Assembly (NCBI GenBank): GCA_027972325.1
Contig: JAPMOS010000013.1
Span: 633,501 to 697,500 of the forward strand
Length of the DNA stretch: 64,000 bases
Reading direction: 5' to 3'
Source of the DNA: Paratrimastix pyriformis
Taxonomy: Eukaryota; Preaxostyla; Paratrimastigidae
The stretch's first letter is position 1. The number at the start of each line of letters is the position of its first letter. The notes beneath the pieces were generated by a model that saw nothing but the letters and a program-made list of their open reading frames with translations, was not told the origin of the DNA and searched no databases. The position numbers and the translations under genes are program-made. This document shows, in pieces, positions 17,312 through 34,793 of this stretch.

Positions 17312-18703
17312 ATGAATTCGCCCTCGCGCCCCGATCTCCCGAGGTGCACACATCTGATTGACTTGCGCCCTTTGGCGAGCTTTCTTATATACCACCATTC
17401 TGATGCCTGCAGCATTCCCTTCGCAGAGATACAGCACTACAGGCTGGAACTTCCCCCTTTGGACGAAGGAATTCCATTAACATTGCTCTCCGATAATCAA
17501 CATGACCTCGACCTCGCGCTCAAGTATCTGACCGAGAACGGCTACCGGGTGGCCGGCTGCACCCTGCTCGATGCTGCTTACTTCCTGAAACTGCAGTCGA
17601 CTGGGCTGGGAACTTCAGGGCCGAGCAAAATCCGCTTATGGAAGCCGGCGCCACTTTTGGCCGAGTGTGTGGATCTGATCGAGCGCGACCTCATGGCCCA
17701 GGGCCTGTCTGTTGCCCTGACGCTCCTCCCCTCAACCCTTCGGGTCTCGGCGTGCGCAGGCCCCTGACCGCTCTTGATGTGGGCTGTGGGCAAGGGCGTG
17801 ACTTGGTTTTTCTCGGAGAACGGCCCGCCGGCTGGCGTATTGTGGGTGTCGACAGCAACCTCGGGCACCTCGCTCGTGCCTGGCACTTTGCCGTCCGGTC
17901 CGACGTCGCGGATCGAATTGCTTTGCTTGCCACCGACTTGCACCGACTTGCACGCCTCGTTGCTGCCTCGTTCCCGAAGTTTGACGACTTCTGGCCCGTG
18001 GCGTTGAGTCGAACTCGGCGGTTGATGCAAGTCGATCCGCCTCTGGCGCCGCGCCCCTGCCCAGCCCAGGCGGCACACAGTGCGTCCCCCTCCCCCTCCC
18101 CGTCCCTGTCGCGGGCGGATGCATCCCCGCAAGCCGCCGCTTCTCTCTTGTGTACAACTCCGGCCACGGCCACGGCCACGGCCACGGCCACGGCCACGGC
18201 CACGGCCACGGCCACGGCCACGCCCGAGCCGGATTCGCTTGGTGACTGCCTCTCGGAAGAGTTCACACCTGTCATGCCGCAGGCCACATTGGTTCACGTG
18301 GCTCGGTTTCTCTACCGTCCACTTTTGCGCGTACTCCCCGAGACGGTTGCGCCAGGAGGTCTCTTGATCCCCCCCCCCCCCCCCCCATGCGTTACCGTTT
18401 TCCCGCCTTCATTTGTCGCAGGCTATATTGTATATCATACGTTCATGGAGGGCTGCGAACAGCTGGGACACCCCAAACACAGGGCTGTCCTCCTCGAGCA
18501 TGGCGAGCTCAGGCGCGCATTTCCCAGCTTTGAGGTCTGTCGTGACTTTTTGGCTTTCCGATTCTGGGTCCTTTTTGTCGCGTCTTTGCCAGATTGTCAT
18601 TGATCGGGAGGAAAAACTCAGCGACGGGAGGCCAATCGGCTGCTTCGTCGCCCGTCGTCCGCCGGGACCTTCTGCCCGAACCAGCCCCAATGAGCAGATT
18701 TGA
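17312..18703 (+). CDS. Rhodanese-like domain fused to SAM-dependent methyltransferase, about 5 exons
   Basis: Exons 17312-17706, 17760-17997 (or to 18030), 18283-18358, 18422-18534 and 18593-18703 give about 310 residues. The N-terminal 75 residues resemble a rhodanese/Cdc25-type fold (THLIDLRP...SIPF...PLTLLSDN) but show no catalytic Cys in the expected loop, so it is probably non-catalytic. The second half carries a class I methyltransferase motif I (LDVGCGQGRDL), an acidic end of beta-2 (GVDSN), then RFLYRPLLRVLPETVAPGG and IVYHTFMEG. That pattern is the one seen in small YcgJ/TehB-like enzymes. The substrate is unknown. The second intron is uncertain at its 5' end and contains a (GGCCAC)n array (18160-18222). 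The fourth intron has the poly-C run near 18369-18386. Confidence 0.75.
18158..18224. repeat. (GGCCAC)n hexamer array
   Basis: About eleven perfect hexamers inside the second intron of the methyltransferase gene. It reads Thr-Ala in one frame but lies between coding segments that only join if it is removed. Confidence 0.85.
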
Positions 18704-18827
18704 TCGCCGACTGAGAGATGAAATGGAGTGAACCTACTCGCCAGGAGAGGCTCTGCTGTACATTCAAAAAAATCAGGCCTAGTGGCTAGTAAATTGGTTG
18801 AATCGAACCACTCGAAGAAAACTCAAT

Positions 18828-20738
18828 ATGCCGTCCGTCGCTGACTCTCGCAAAGGCAAAGTGATTTTTTTTTTTTCATTTTTGGTTGCTCGTATTCTTG
18901 CACACGTTCACGGAATTATTTGGGTTCATGATGACTCACTAGAAAGAACAAGAGCAAGAAGGGAAAGAAGGGCGCTTCCCAACCCGCCTCCGCCGACCCT
19001 GCCGCAGGTCTGGAGTTTCTTGTTCCGCTTGCACTTCACCTCGTGCCGCTGTACAATTCTCATTATGCTTTTTCCGAAGCAGAAATCGTTGAAGACGTGA
19101 AGGAAGAGCAGGAAGAGAAGGGGGAGGAAACTCCCGAAGAAACTCCCGAAGTTGCGGAGAAGGTCTGCATCATTATCACATGCGTCCAGCCAGGCTCATT
19201 CCTGGTTTTTGTCATCACCCACGCAGCCACAAGAGGCACCTGCGCCCGTTAGGTCAAATTCTTTTGCAATTCAGTCGATTTTTGATTTTTCCAACATCTA
19301 ATTATTTATAGCACTGAAACACCCACCAGCGATGCCCCCGCTGCTGAACCGAGTCCTGCCTCGGAAGATCCTGAGCGCGCTGTCGCAAAGGCACAAGAAG
19401 AGGTCGAGCGCGTTGCCCGCGAGGAGGCCGAGAAGAAGGCTCGCGAGGAGGCCGAGCGCGTCGCCCGCGAGGAGGCCGAGAAGAAGGCTCGCGAGGAGGC
19501 CGAACGCATCGCTCGCGAGGAGGCCGAGAAGAAGGCCCGCGAGGAGGCCGAACGTGCCGAGGCCGAGCGCATCGCTCGCGAGGAGGCCGAGAAGAAGGCC
19601 CGCGAGGAGGCCGAACGTGCCGAGGCCGAGCGCGTCGCCCGCGAGGAGGCCGAGCGCGTCGCCCGCGAGGAGGCCGAGAAGAAGGCCCGCGAGGAGGCCG
19701 AACGTGCCGAGGCCGAGCGCGTCGCCCGCGAGGAGGCCGAGCGCGTCGCCCGCGAGGAGGCCGAGAAGAAGGCCCGCGAGGAGGCTGAGCGCATCGCCCG
19801 TGAGGAGGCCGAGAAGAAGGCCCGCGAAGAGGCCGAACGTGCCGAGGCCGAGCGCGTCGCCCGTGAGGAGACCGAGAAGAAGGCCCGCGAGGAGGCCGAG
19901 CGCGTCGCCCGTGAGGAGACCGAGAAGAAGGCCCGCGAAGAGGCCGAACGTGCCGAGGCCGAGCGCGTCGCCCGTGAGGAGACCGAGAAGAAGGCCCGCG
20001 AGGAGGCCGAGCGCGTCGCCCGTGAGGAGACCGAGAAGAAGGCCCGCGAGGAGGCCGAGCGCGTCGCCCGTGAGGAGACCGAGAAGAAGGCCCGCGAGGA
20101 GACCGAGCGCGTCGCCCGTGAGGAGACCGAGAAGAAGGCCCGCGAGGAGACCGAACGTGCCGAGGCCGAGCGCATCGCCCGCGAGGAGGCCGAGAAGAAG
20201 GCCCGCGAGGAGGCCGAGAAGAAGGCCCGCGAGGAGGCCGAGAAGAAGGCCCGCGAGGAGGCCGAACGTGCCGAGGCCGAGCGCATCGCTCGCGAGGAGG
20301 CCGAGAAGAAGGCTCGCGAGGAAGAGGTCCGTAATCGTTTTGGCATTTTCCGGTCATCATTTTCTGTAGGCCCAGCGGCAGGCTGCCCCGGCTCCTGCCC
20401 CGGCTCCTGCCCCGGCTCCTGCCCCGGCTCCTGCCCCGGCTCCTGCCCCGGCTCCTGCCCCGGCTCCTGCCCCGGCCCCGGCCCCGGCCCCGGCCCCGGC
20501 CCCCGCCCCCGCCCCCGCCCCCGCCCCTGCCCCTGCCCCTGCCCCTGCCCCTGCCCCTGCCCCGGCTCCCGCCCCTGAACCTACGAAGGAACCGACCGTG
20601 GCTTCTCCCAATCCCCGCCCCGCTGGTCCTCCCCCTACCAAGGCAGAGGAGGCTCGCAAAGGGCAGGCAGAACCCAAAGGCCTCGTTTTGACCAACGTTG
20701 AACCCAAGCAAAACGGCAACTGCTGCACGATCCTCTGA
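18828..20738 (+). CDS. Long charged-helix protein with C-terminal CaaX prenylation motif, 6 exons
   Basis: Exons 18828-18860, 18947-19007, 19080-19162, 19227-19252, 19312-20326 and 20370-20738 join in frame to 528 residues. The real frame has no long ATG-started open segment and is easily missed, while two Arg/Pro/Ser-rich shadow frames look longer. The N-terminus is Lys-rich (NKSKKGKKG). Residues about 100-405 are tandem variants of [16 protein letters not shown], a continuous Glu/Arg/Lys/Ala helix expected to be a single alpha helix or coiled coil. An Ala-Pro linker of about 60 residues follows. The protein ends [14 protein letters not shown] fits a CaaX box with Leu last (geranylgeranyl type), with an adjacent Cys that could be palmitoylated. 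A membrane-tethered spacer or scaffold is inferred. I know no named orthologue. Confidence 0.8.
19412..20326. repeat. Coding tandem repeat (GAGGCCGAGAAGAAGGC-type units)
   Basis: About 900 bp of imperfect 24-48 bp units encoding the charged helix. Changes between units are mostly synonymous or conservative: R/K positions, Ile for Val, Thr for Ala. Confidence 0.9.
20370..20575. repeat. Coding (GCTCCTGCCCCG)n / (GCCCCT)n array
   Basis: Encodes the Ala-Pro linker of the CaaX protein. The codon choice drifts in blocks from GCTCCTGCCCCG to GCCCCG to GCCCCC to GCCCCT, which records stepwise local expansions. Confidence 0.9.
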
Positions 20739-20922
20739 ACGTCTCTCCCGTTTGGAACCCGACTTAATTTTCCTGATTCGATTCTCTTTTTCTTGGTGTC
20801 GCGTGGATTGTTGGTGTCACCGCTTGATTTATTGTTCCTTCGGGTTCGATGCGTGTTTTTGGGTTGTTTTTCTTGGCTTTCTTCCGCGCTCATTTTCTCC
20901 CCCCTCTGCTTTTCTTCGAACA

Positions 20923-23900
20923 TGGACCACGCGGACCTGACCATTGGGGGACCATTTCCATGGCCGGTAACTGGTGGCGGGACGAAGAGCTCACCGTGAG
21001 CGAGGGTCTGATATTGTGGTTTCTTTCTGGATGATTAGGAAAAGTAGGGAACATACGTTTGCTTCCATCGGCACAAAGAATTCGGAATTCAAGAAATTCT
21101 GAAATCCGAATCTCGCCCCTTCTCGTAGTTCTTGGGCTGACATCAGAGATCAGCGAACAGTCTGTGTTGCCTTGAAACGAGGAATAAGCGAACCCATCCT
21201 AGAGTCTTGATGGACGCCTTAGCAATACATGGGGCTGTCAGTGTCTGTTCTCATTCGCCACCACACCATGACCGTCTCTTTTTCTTACATTGATGGCGCG
21301 TGTGCCCACACAAACCCGCCACCTCCGCCAACGCGATCGTTCCCTAGATCCGGCACGGATACGATTCTTCCGGCGGCCCACTCGGGTGTGCTGGAGTCGC
21401 CTTCACGAACCATGAGGATTTGCAATCCGCGTGCGATGCCTGGAATGGAAAAGAACTTGCCGGTGTTCCTGTCTGGATTCGCCACCCGCATTCTGCCGCA
21501 TGGGCGAAACTTTCTAGGTGGAGTGCCGCGTCGCTACGGACGCTGACCGTGCTTTGCTCTGCTGTCGACATCGGGGTGGCCGTGGAAGAACCTCGGGTTC
21601 AGGACACCTCGTCTCGGATGCTCTTCAGCGTGGCTGCACGCCTGTCCTGGATCCCCATCCTCTCGACACGGCTTCAGGTCCCAACCCGAGATTGAGATTC
21701 GTGCATTTTTTCCTTGTTAGACTTGTCCCGTTATCCCTTGTGCTTCATCGATTTCGAGACCGCGTGCTCGTTGCCTGGCGGTCAGCCCTTCCCAACCGAG
21801 GTTGGCCTGTCTTTGTGTACCCTTGAGGCTGGCGAGGTGGCTTGCTGGCACAGGTTCATCGACCCTGGTCACATCCCCCAAGGCTGCCAGCAGACAATCG
21901 AATTGGTCAGGTCCTCTCGCCTTTGCGTGGCATCTCATGACCTGCCTTGCGGCTTGGATGTTGGTTTTCCTCTCCTTACTAGGTTCAAAGCACCATCACG
22001 GGCATTCCAATCCGGGATTTTCCTCCCGCGCAGCACGACTACACGACTGTCTGCTCGCCGTCCAAGCCCCTTCGACCATCTTCATCTCGTCGTAGCTGTG
22101 GCGGGACCTTCTGGTCTTTCTCGACCCAACCAAAACTGGCCACTACCCGCCTCTCTTCGCCAAGGTCTTTTTTCGTTTTCCTTTCGGTGTGAAGCCCCCG
22201 ACCTTTTTCCCTGCGGTTCCCATCCCCCCTCCCCCCCACCCACCCACCCCCGATGCGGGTCTCTCGGCTGCATTCGTCCATGTCTTGTAGGGACCCGCTC
22301 TCGAGAACGCCTCTCTGGCCTGGCTTGCGGCCAAGGCCGGTGAGCAAGGGCCGGTTCCTCCGGTCGCAGAGGTCGAGCAACTCTTAATCCGTCTCCGCCA
22401 ACGGTTGGCCCCAGGGCCTCTTTCGCCTGTGGAGATCGCTGCGCCCTTTGGACAGGCCATGCCCGAGTTGCACCATGTCAAGTGCCCTTTCCATTTCCGT
22501 CTCTCAAAACGGTTTCATTGTGCCCTTGCGGATGCCCGGTCTGACCTCCACCTCACCGTCCATCCAGCGACTTTTGTTGGCGTTTCCCCTCCCCGAATGA
22601 CAGCGGATGTGGGGTCGCCATTTTACACGAGGTGGCCCACTTACTGGGCTATCCGCACCCTCTGTCAGCTACCCCATCGCTCCTCCAGTCTCGCCACCAG
22701 CATCCACTTTCTGAACACGCCCTTGTCGCCGGGACTGTGGCGTTTCTGAGACCCACTTTCTTACGACGAAGGCGCTCGGATGATCTGGTCTCCGCAACCC
22801 TGTGCCACTCCGCAGGTTGGCCCTCCATGTCTCATTGGGCCTCTGTTCCTCGGCAATCCGCGGTGACCACACCGCCGACGTCCGGCGCGGGCGATCTTTT
22901 TCCGCAAGTTCCGACTGCGGATGACGGGCGAAGAACCATGGCTCATGGCCGCGGAAGGAGTCGGCCAGGTGAAGGGTGGGACGCACCTCTTGGCCCTGCC
23001 ACTTCTGCCACGCATGCCCCTGGGTGGCCTCGCTTTCCCAAGTGGGACGAAATGACGGCCGCCACCAACGCAGCCTCTTGGGACATTACCGCTGTGTCGA
23101 TGATGCCGCTCGCGCCTGATCCTGGGACCGAGGAGGAGGAGGAAGAGCCTCTGTGGGCGATTGATGCGAGGATCGAGGCACAGACAGCCCACATCCCCGA
23201 TCAGGATCCAGCCATTGAGGAGGCTCTGCAAAGGGCCACCTGGTGTATTCGGGGCCCGGGCGACGAGGACGAGAGCGAGCTCCTCGACGAAGATGGGGTG
23301 CCCATTCGGCCGCTGGACTCGCTGCCCCAACCACAAATCCAAGAAGAGCAGCGCCGAATGGCCGACCAATGGGAAAATGAAAAACGCTTTTTCCAAGAAG
23401 CCTTTGCCGATGATCCACCTGATGGCGCACCGGCCGCCACACCCCCAGCGGAGCCCGCACCCCCAGCGGAGCCCGCACCCCCAGCGGAGCCCGCACCCCC
23501 AGCGGAGCCCGCACCCCCAGCGGAGCCCGCACCCCCAGCGGAGCCCGCACCCCCAGCGGAGCCCGCACCCCCAGCGGAGCCCGCACCCCCAGCAGAGCCC
23601 GCACCATCGGCAGAACCCGCACCATCGGCAGAACCCGCACCATCGGCAGAACCCGCACCCCCAGCAGAACCCGCACCATCGGCAGAACCCGCACCCCCAG
23701 CAGAGCCCGCACCCGCTTCTGTTTCCCCGGCATCGATAGATGGTTCTCTCGGGACAAATCATGCTGGTACGTGGGGCCCACCCCTCCCAGGAGTGGCACG
23801 CATGCCAACCCACTCCGCCGATCCTGCCACATTCTGGGTCCTTCATCCCAGCCATGAGGTCACAGGTGTAGAGACCATGCGGGATGATGTTCCCTCCGCT

Positions 23901-24260
23901 GCTGCCTCTCAATCGGACTGTCCCCCGACTCTGGTTGGAGACGCACTCCCTCTCGCAGGATGGATCCCTCCCTCGCAACACCACAAACAAGAGGCCGGCC
24001 CCACCTGGGCGGCGGATGATCATGGTCAAGCCAAGTGGGCCCCACCTGAATGGTACGATGAAGCGGTCCCCGCATGGCCAGCTCACGTTTTCACCCACCC
24101 ACCTCTGGATTACCGAAAGGATGGAGAAGGACTGTCCATAGCGCCAGAATCGGCCATCTTAGACGACGTTGCCCGCATTGACGAGCAAATTGACGTCCTA
24201 AAGAAACGAGAACGGGAGTTACTCGAGGTCAAGGCGCAAGATCAGACGGACGTCTGGTAA
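20923..24260 (+). CDS. Maelstrom-domain protein, probable N-terminal RRM-like segment; 5' exons uncertain
   Basis: Four exons are firm: 21721-21905, 21983-22048, 22291-22538 and 22604-24260. They encode a Maelstrom (MAEL) domain: YPLCFIDFETACSL, PTEVGLSL, CWHRFIDPGHIPQG, TGIPIRDFP, HVKCPFHF and RFHCALADARGC. The Glu/His/His/Cys positions expected for its zinc site are visible. The Asp and Glu of FIDFE match the exonuclease-type first motif that animal MAEL has lost. Upstream, 21357-21500 reads like the second half of an RRM (GVAFTNHEDL...WNGKELAGVPVWI). The true start (ATG at 20923 or 20960) and the joining of the 5' exons could not be resolved. The long last exon encodes an acidic region, about 25 PAEPAP-type units (23446-23712) and a C-terminal helix. 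In animals MAEL acts in piRNA silencing. Confidence 0.75.
23443..23715. repeat. Coding CCCCCAGCGGAGCCCGCA tandem repeat
   Basis: About fifteen 18-bp units encoding Pro-Ala-Glu-Pro-Ala-Pro in the Maelstrom-domain gene. The last units diverge (CCATCGGCAGAACCCGCA) and alternate between two versions. Confidence 0.92.
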
Positions 24261-24429
24261 TTGTTGGGATTGACGTGTCATCTTTTTCTTGCGGCTGCCC
24301 ATCATCCCCATTTTCCATTCATCCCCTTTTTCTCTGCAATTGCCAATCGTCCCCCGGGCCAACCGTTTTCCCCTCAGCAAAAAAAGTCAGCATACCCATT
24401 TGGGTTGGTGAGACTGTCCTCTGATTCTT
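24261..24429. promoter_or_regulatory. Short intergenic region between Maelstrom-domain gene and COG7
   Basis: About 170 bp with a CT-rich leader ahead of the COG7 start. No specific motif recognised. Confidence 0.4.
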
Positions 24430-30651
<6,222 letters not shown>

Positions 30652-31006
30652 GCAGCCGGCCCCCCGCCGGCCCGATGCCCGGCCCGATGCCCGGCCCCCC
30701 CGCCGGTCCCAGGTGCCCTTAAGGACATGCTTCGATCGTCGTGTTGCGGGGGGCCTCCAGGTCGAGCATCCACCGAACCCGCGGCCGGAGGGGAGGGGAG
30801 GACGAGGGGAGGACGAAGGGAGGGGAGGGGGAGGGCCGCATCCCGGACGGGGGGTGCCTGCAGAAAGGACCGGGCGCGGTGGGGGCGGTGGCCGCGAGCG
30901 GGGATGGGCCAAAGGTGCGACCCGTGCAAGAGAGATGAACCCGTGCAAGAGCGTGCAAGAGAGATGAACCACCGCCCGACGAGCCCGCCAACCAGGGACA
31001 GCACGG
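30652..31006. other. Convergent 3'-3' intergenic region
   Basis: About 355 bp between COG7 (+) and SRRM1 (-) stops. It holds GGGGAGGACGA repeats (about 30790-30830) and two copies of GTGCAAGAGAGATGAACC (about 30927-30968). No gene or clear polyadenylation signal seen. Confidence 0.5.
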
Positions 31007-31852
31007 TTACTGTTGCTGCTGCTGCTGGATGGGTTGCTGGGGGGGTGGGGGTGGCGAGGGGGATCGGGACGAGCGGGACGAGGACCGGGATGAAGATCGG
31101 GACCCCGACCGGGACCGGGACCGGGACCGTGCCTGGAGGGGCGCCTGTGGGGCAGGGGCAGCGAGGTCTGCAGCGGGGGCAGCCGGGACAGCGTCGTCAC
31201 TTGGCCCGCTCTGTGACTGTGACTGTGACTGTGACTGTGACTGTGACTGTGACTGTGACTGTGGCTGTGGCTGTGGCTGTGGCTGTGGCTGTGGGGATGG
31301 GGAGCGGGATGCCGACGAGTAGGAGGAGCGCGAGGATACCGAGGCCGACCGGGACCGGGACCGGGAGCGACTCTGGTGACCGGCGGCGGGGGCCGGAAGG
31401 ACGGCCGGTGAAAGCTCTGGTGCAGCTGCCGGGGCCGGGGCCGGGGCCGGGGCCGGGGCCGGGGCGGCTGCTGGGGTGGCCGGGGCCGGGACGGCAGGCT
31501 GCTGGTCGGGCTGGGGGCGGGGCGAGGGGGACCCCGAGACGGAGGAACGCGACGAAGCCGAGGCCGACCGGCCACGCGGGGCCCGCTGCTGGTCGGCAGG
31601 GGCGGCGTCCGTCTAAGGGGGAGGGAGGGGTATGATGGTGGTGGTGAGCCTTTTGAGGGGAGGGAAGGGCATGATGGTAATGATGAGCCGACGGCGAGCA
31701 GACCGGGGCCGGCCGGCCGTGCTTCGTGCCGCTCACCCGGTCGGGCGCTGCGGTAGCCGCATCCTCGTGTGACCTGCAGTAGCCATCCCGAAAGGCCCGT
31801 GGTGGCACAAGTAAGCGCGGGAAAAGGCAGGCGGTGGGGGCCAGGCGGGCAT

Positions 31853-31887
<35 letters not shown>

Positions 31888-33287
31888 GACAGACCGCCCA
31901 TGGGGGGAGCGCGGCCTGCCCTGGTGGTCGGACCGGTAGCGGTAGCGATCCTCCCGGCGCCCGTCCCGCGGGTCCGCCCAGCGCTGCTCGTCGCGGGAGC
32001 TCCGATCGGATGGGGCACCACCCCAGCGGCCCTGGTCGCGGTAGCTGCGTGCATCCCGGTAGGCCGGGCGGCCCTGGTCGCGGCGGTATGGGCTGCGGCT
32101 CCTGATGTCATGTCGGCTGCGGCTGCGGCTGCGATGGCGCCATTCCCGGTGGCCGGGGCTGCGCGAACGGCTGTGCCGGCTGCGGCTGCGGCTCCTGGAG
32201 TGGCGATGGTGGGGAGGGCGGCTCTGCCGGTCATCCTCGGGATGCTTCGGTGCGTCCTGTGGTGGCTCCTGGGTGGGTGCGGCTGTGCTGCCGGGGGCGG
32301 AGGTGGAAGAGGTTGCGGCCGGCGGAGCGGTGGCGGGGCCGGACTTGGGGGCGGTCGAGAAACCGGGCCGGGCGGGGCCGTCGGAGAAACCCCGCGGGGC
32401 CGAGAAGCCCGAGCTGACCGGACCATCGGAGAAGCCCGAGGCGGCTGGGCCATCGGAGAAGCCCCGCGCGGCGCCGGCTGCCGAGAATCCCTGTTGGGCC
32501 AGCATCATGGCGCCGGGTGTGCGGGGGGCCCCCAGATGGACGGGGGCCCCGGTGGGGCCGGGGGCCGACGAGAAGCCCATCGGGATGACGGGCAGGGCCC
32601 CCGGAATGGACGAGAGCAGATTGCCCACGCCCGCGGTGTCGAGAGGCAGCCTGCCTTCGGCGAGGGCCTTCCGGCGCAGCTCGGTGGCGATCCGGTCGCT
32701 CTCCTGCTTCTTCTTGTTGAGCTCCCGCTGGCGCTCCTCGATCAGCGCCTGGGGAATGCCGGCCTCGTTCTCCTGGGCACTCAGCAGCATCCTGGGGGCG
32801 AAGGGGCGGTGAGACCCGGTCGGAGGGGGACGCAACGACAGACTGCCACAAGCGTGCCGTGAAAGTTCGGGCATTGGCATCCTCCAGGAAGGGGGTTAAA
32901 TTGATTTGAAGATCTTTAGGGTCAACGTTCTGCCAAAGGAAAAAGAAAAGGTTCGCGAAGAGGTGGCCCGAAACAGACCCCTTCCTCTAGAATGGAGGAG
33001 ACATAGTTGATGAGGACTTCATCTTCCACATCCAGCATATCCACGATTTGATCGTGAATCCAAGGCAGAAGGGCTGCAAGGTTGACCTTTTTCATGTTCA
33101 CTTTCCGATCGAACTCTTTGGGAAACTGAGTTTTCCTTTTCAGGATGGCTTGTTTGTCTGTATGTGTGAGAGCACAAAACCCACAAAACGGGAGCAAGGT
33201 CAAGATGGAAATAAAAATATTCAGACCGCCCCACCGGCGATCTTGAGTGACATCAGTGCCGCGAAAGTACGCACCCCCTTCTGACAT
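31007..33287 (-). CDS. SRRM1: SRRM1-like PWI-domain splicing coactivator with RS tail
   Basis: From the - strand start at 33287 (an upstream in-frame ATG at 33320 is possible) the protein begins [12 protein letters not shown]. After an intron it continues with the PWI fold: [77 protein letters not shown]. This order and the LLSAQEN..GIP motif match SRRM1 (SRm160), which binds nucleic acid through PWI and bridges splicing and exon-junction complexes. The third exon (to about 31888) holds GFSDGP repeats and a first RS region. After two more introns a second RS region ends [12 protein letters not shown] then Gln to a TAA at 31007-31009. The second RS exon has no ATG, and a shadow frame rich in Pro/Thr/Val is longer. 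SQ repeats come from (GACTGT)n. Confidence 0.88.
31205..31295. repeat. Coding (GACTGT)n then (GGCTGT)n array
   Basis: About eight GACTGT and six GGCTGT hexamers on the + strand, encoding Ser-Gln then Pro-Gln repeats in the SRRM1 tail (- strand). Confidence 0.9.
31851..31883. repeat. Poly-G run (poly-C in gene sense) in an SRRM1 intron
   Basis: About 33 consecutive G on + within the SRRM1 intron that starts GTCTGTCGG on the - strand, lying close to its 5' splice site. Confidence 0.9.
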
Positions 33288-33340
33288 GTTGACCCCGGCT
33301 ACTTGGTCATCCGCCGGCATTTTTAAAAACGACCGGCGCG

Positions 33341-34784
33341 TTACTTTTCGCCCTCGGCATCGTCCCTCGGGTCGTCAGCCGACTGTCTTTGAGAACGGCA
33401 GTGCTCCACAAAGGATGCGAGGTCACCACCGAGACCGAGATTGAGAAGCTCGAGAGGGTAGCGGTTGGCTGTGGTTGCGCTGGCGGCACCTCCGAGAGGG
33501 AGCCTCAAGCCTTCCTCTTGCTCGCCCCGACCAGTGACCAGTTTCACCACTGCGCCACCGGGCGTTTTTGTGAGATCAGAATCAGGGGGAAGATTCTCGC
33601 CAAAATTTGGGTCCCTGTGGAGAGTGAACGAGAGATTCGGTTGGTCTTCGATACGGACCTCAATTCGTCCCAATCAAAAAGAAGGGGATCGGTGGAGGGT
33701 CCCCAAAGGCCAAAATCAACGATGTAAACCCGTTCGTTCAGAGATACGTAGACATCAAAAACATCTAGAAAGAGATCACGGTCCAGCCAAATGATAAGCA
33801 TGCAGACAAGAGGGAATCGGGAAGCGCGTCCTAACAACGGCCTGCCAAAACTTCTCAATTGTGTCGCTCAATTGGCCTATGCTCTTTTTCAAATGCGGAA
33901 AGTGGGTTGCCTCGCGCTGGGAGATTGCTGCAGGGAGGTGGATGGTGTGGGCGACAATTGGCCAGAGCAACCAACAGACCAAGAAGTCTTCCCTCTCGGA
34001 CAAAACAGCGGAACTCGTTGGAATGGTGGAGGGCAAAATACTTTCGGAGGACGAGCACGTATGGGACGTGGGGTTGAGTCGAAAACAGATCAGTCGAAGC
34101 AGCTGGCTCTGAGGCAGTTGTGGTGGGAGCCGGGGGCTGTGCCAGTCGGCAGTTCTCGTAGGGATAGTGAAGATCGTGGGTAATCATATCGGAGCCCTTC
34201 AAGAGGAGCATCACGTCGGTGGGAGATTCACATTTGAGAGTGTGGGTTGCACAAATCCAAGCTGCATCCTATAACAGGCACGATGGTGAACGAGGGCAAA
34301 ATAACGCCCATACCTTCGGGGAGCTCCAGTTCAATTTGGGGAACGCGGAGCCACCAAGCATTTCGATTGTATCAGAAATTTCCTTCTCAAGTTCGGGGAA
34401 CTGAGGTGGCTGTGCAGTGGGGGCATCATCGCCGGCTGTCGACCAGGCGCCATCGGAATCATCATCGTCTTCTGTTTCGCCTTTGGGGAGATCCTCCCCG
34501 TCACGGGGAAGGTGAATCCCATCAGATCGGAGGTACGCAACAAACGGGTCGGGGAGCGGGATCACATGACTTTTGAAGGTGTACTCGCGAAAAAGTGGGT
34601 ACCAGGAGGTAAATTGGCAGGCATTCACCGATTCTACTGTCTCAAAAAAGGTCTCATCCGAGCAGGACGAGGACGTTCCGTCGTCCACTTTCTGATGCTC
34701 CTCCTTGGATTCCGTCTGAGTGGTGAGCATAACCGGGACAAGCGCGGCCATCTTCGTCCAGGCGGCCCTGTGCACGCAAGGCAT
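33341..34784 (-). CDS. CDC123: CDC123 translation initiation (eIF2) assembly factor, 5 exons
   Basis: Exons on - strand 34784-34314, 34268-33980, 33927-33808, 33764-33659 and 33614-33341 give 419 residues with matching phases. CDC123 is the ATP-grasp-like chaperone that assembles the eIF2 trimer. Diagnostic motifs in order: CQFTSWYPLF, FKSHVIPLP, an acidic loop, LGGSAFPKLNWSSPKDAAWI, DVMLLLKGSDMITHDL, LVLRKYFAL...EFRCFVREGRLLAISQRE, DVYVS...VYIVDFGLWGPSTDPLLFDWDEL. The C-terminal tail is longer than in human CDC123 and Gly/Leu-rich. An in-frame second Met lies at 34751. The stop is about 53 bp from the SRRM1 start on the same strand, and the start is 9 bp from the divergent dynein LIC start. 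Confidence 0.93.
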
Positions 34785-34793
34785 CCGTGAGGC
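34785..34793. promoter_or_regulatory. 9-bp divergent start-codon gap (CDC123 / dynein LIC)
   Basis: Only nine bases separate the A of the CDC123 ATG (- strand, 34784) from the A of the dynein LIC ATG (+ strand, 34794). If both starts are right, each promoter must lie within the other's coding sequence. Confidence 0.6.

Noticed and set aside
18795-18812. B-box-like GGTTCGATTC on the - strand as a second tRNA
   Set aside because: No A box at the right distance and neither T stem nor anticodon stem pairs.
19302-20711. Two long frames (Arg/Pro/Ser-rich on both strands) over the coiled-coil gene
   Set aside because: Shadow frames of the Glu/Ala/Lys/Arg coding repeat. The + frame ending in CTIL joins six exons in phase; the others do not.
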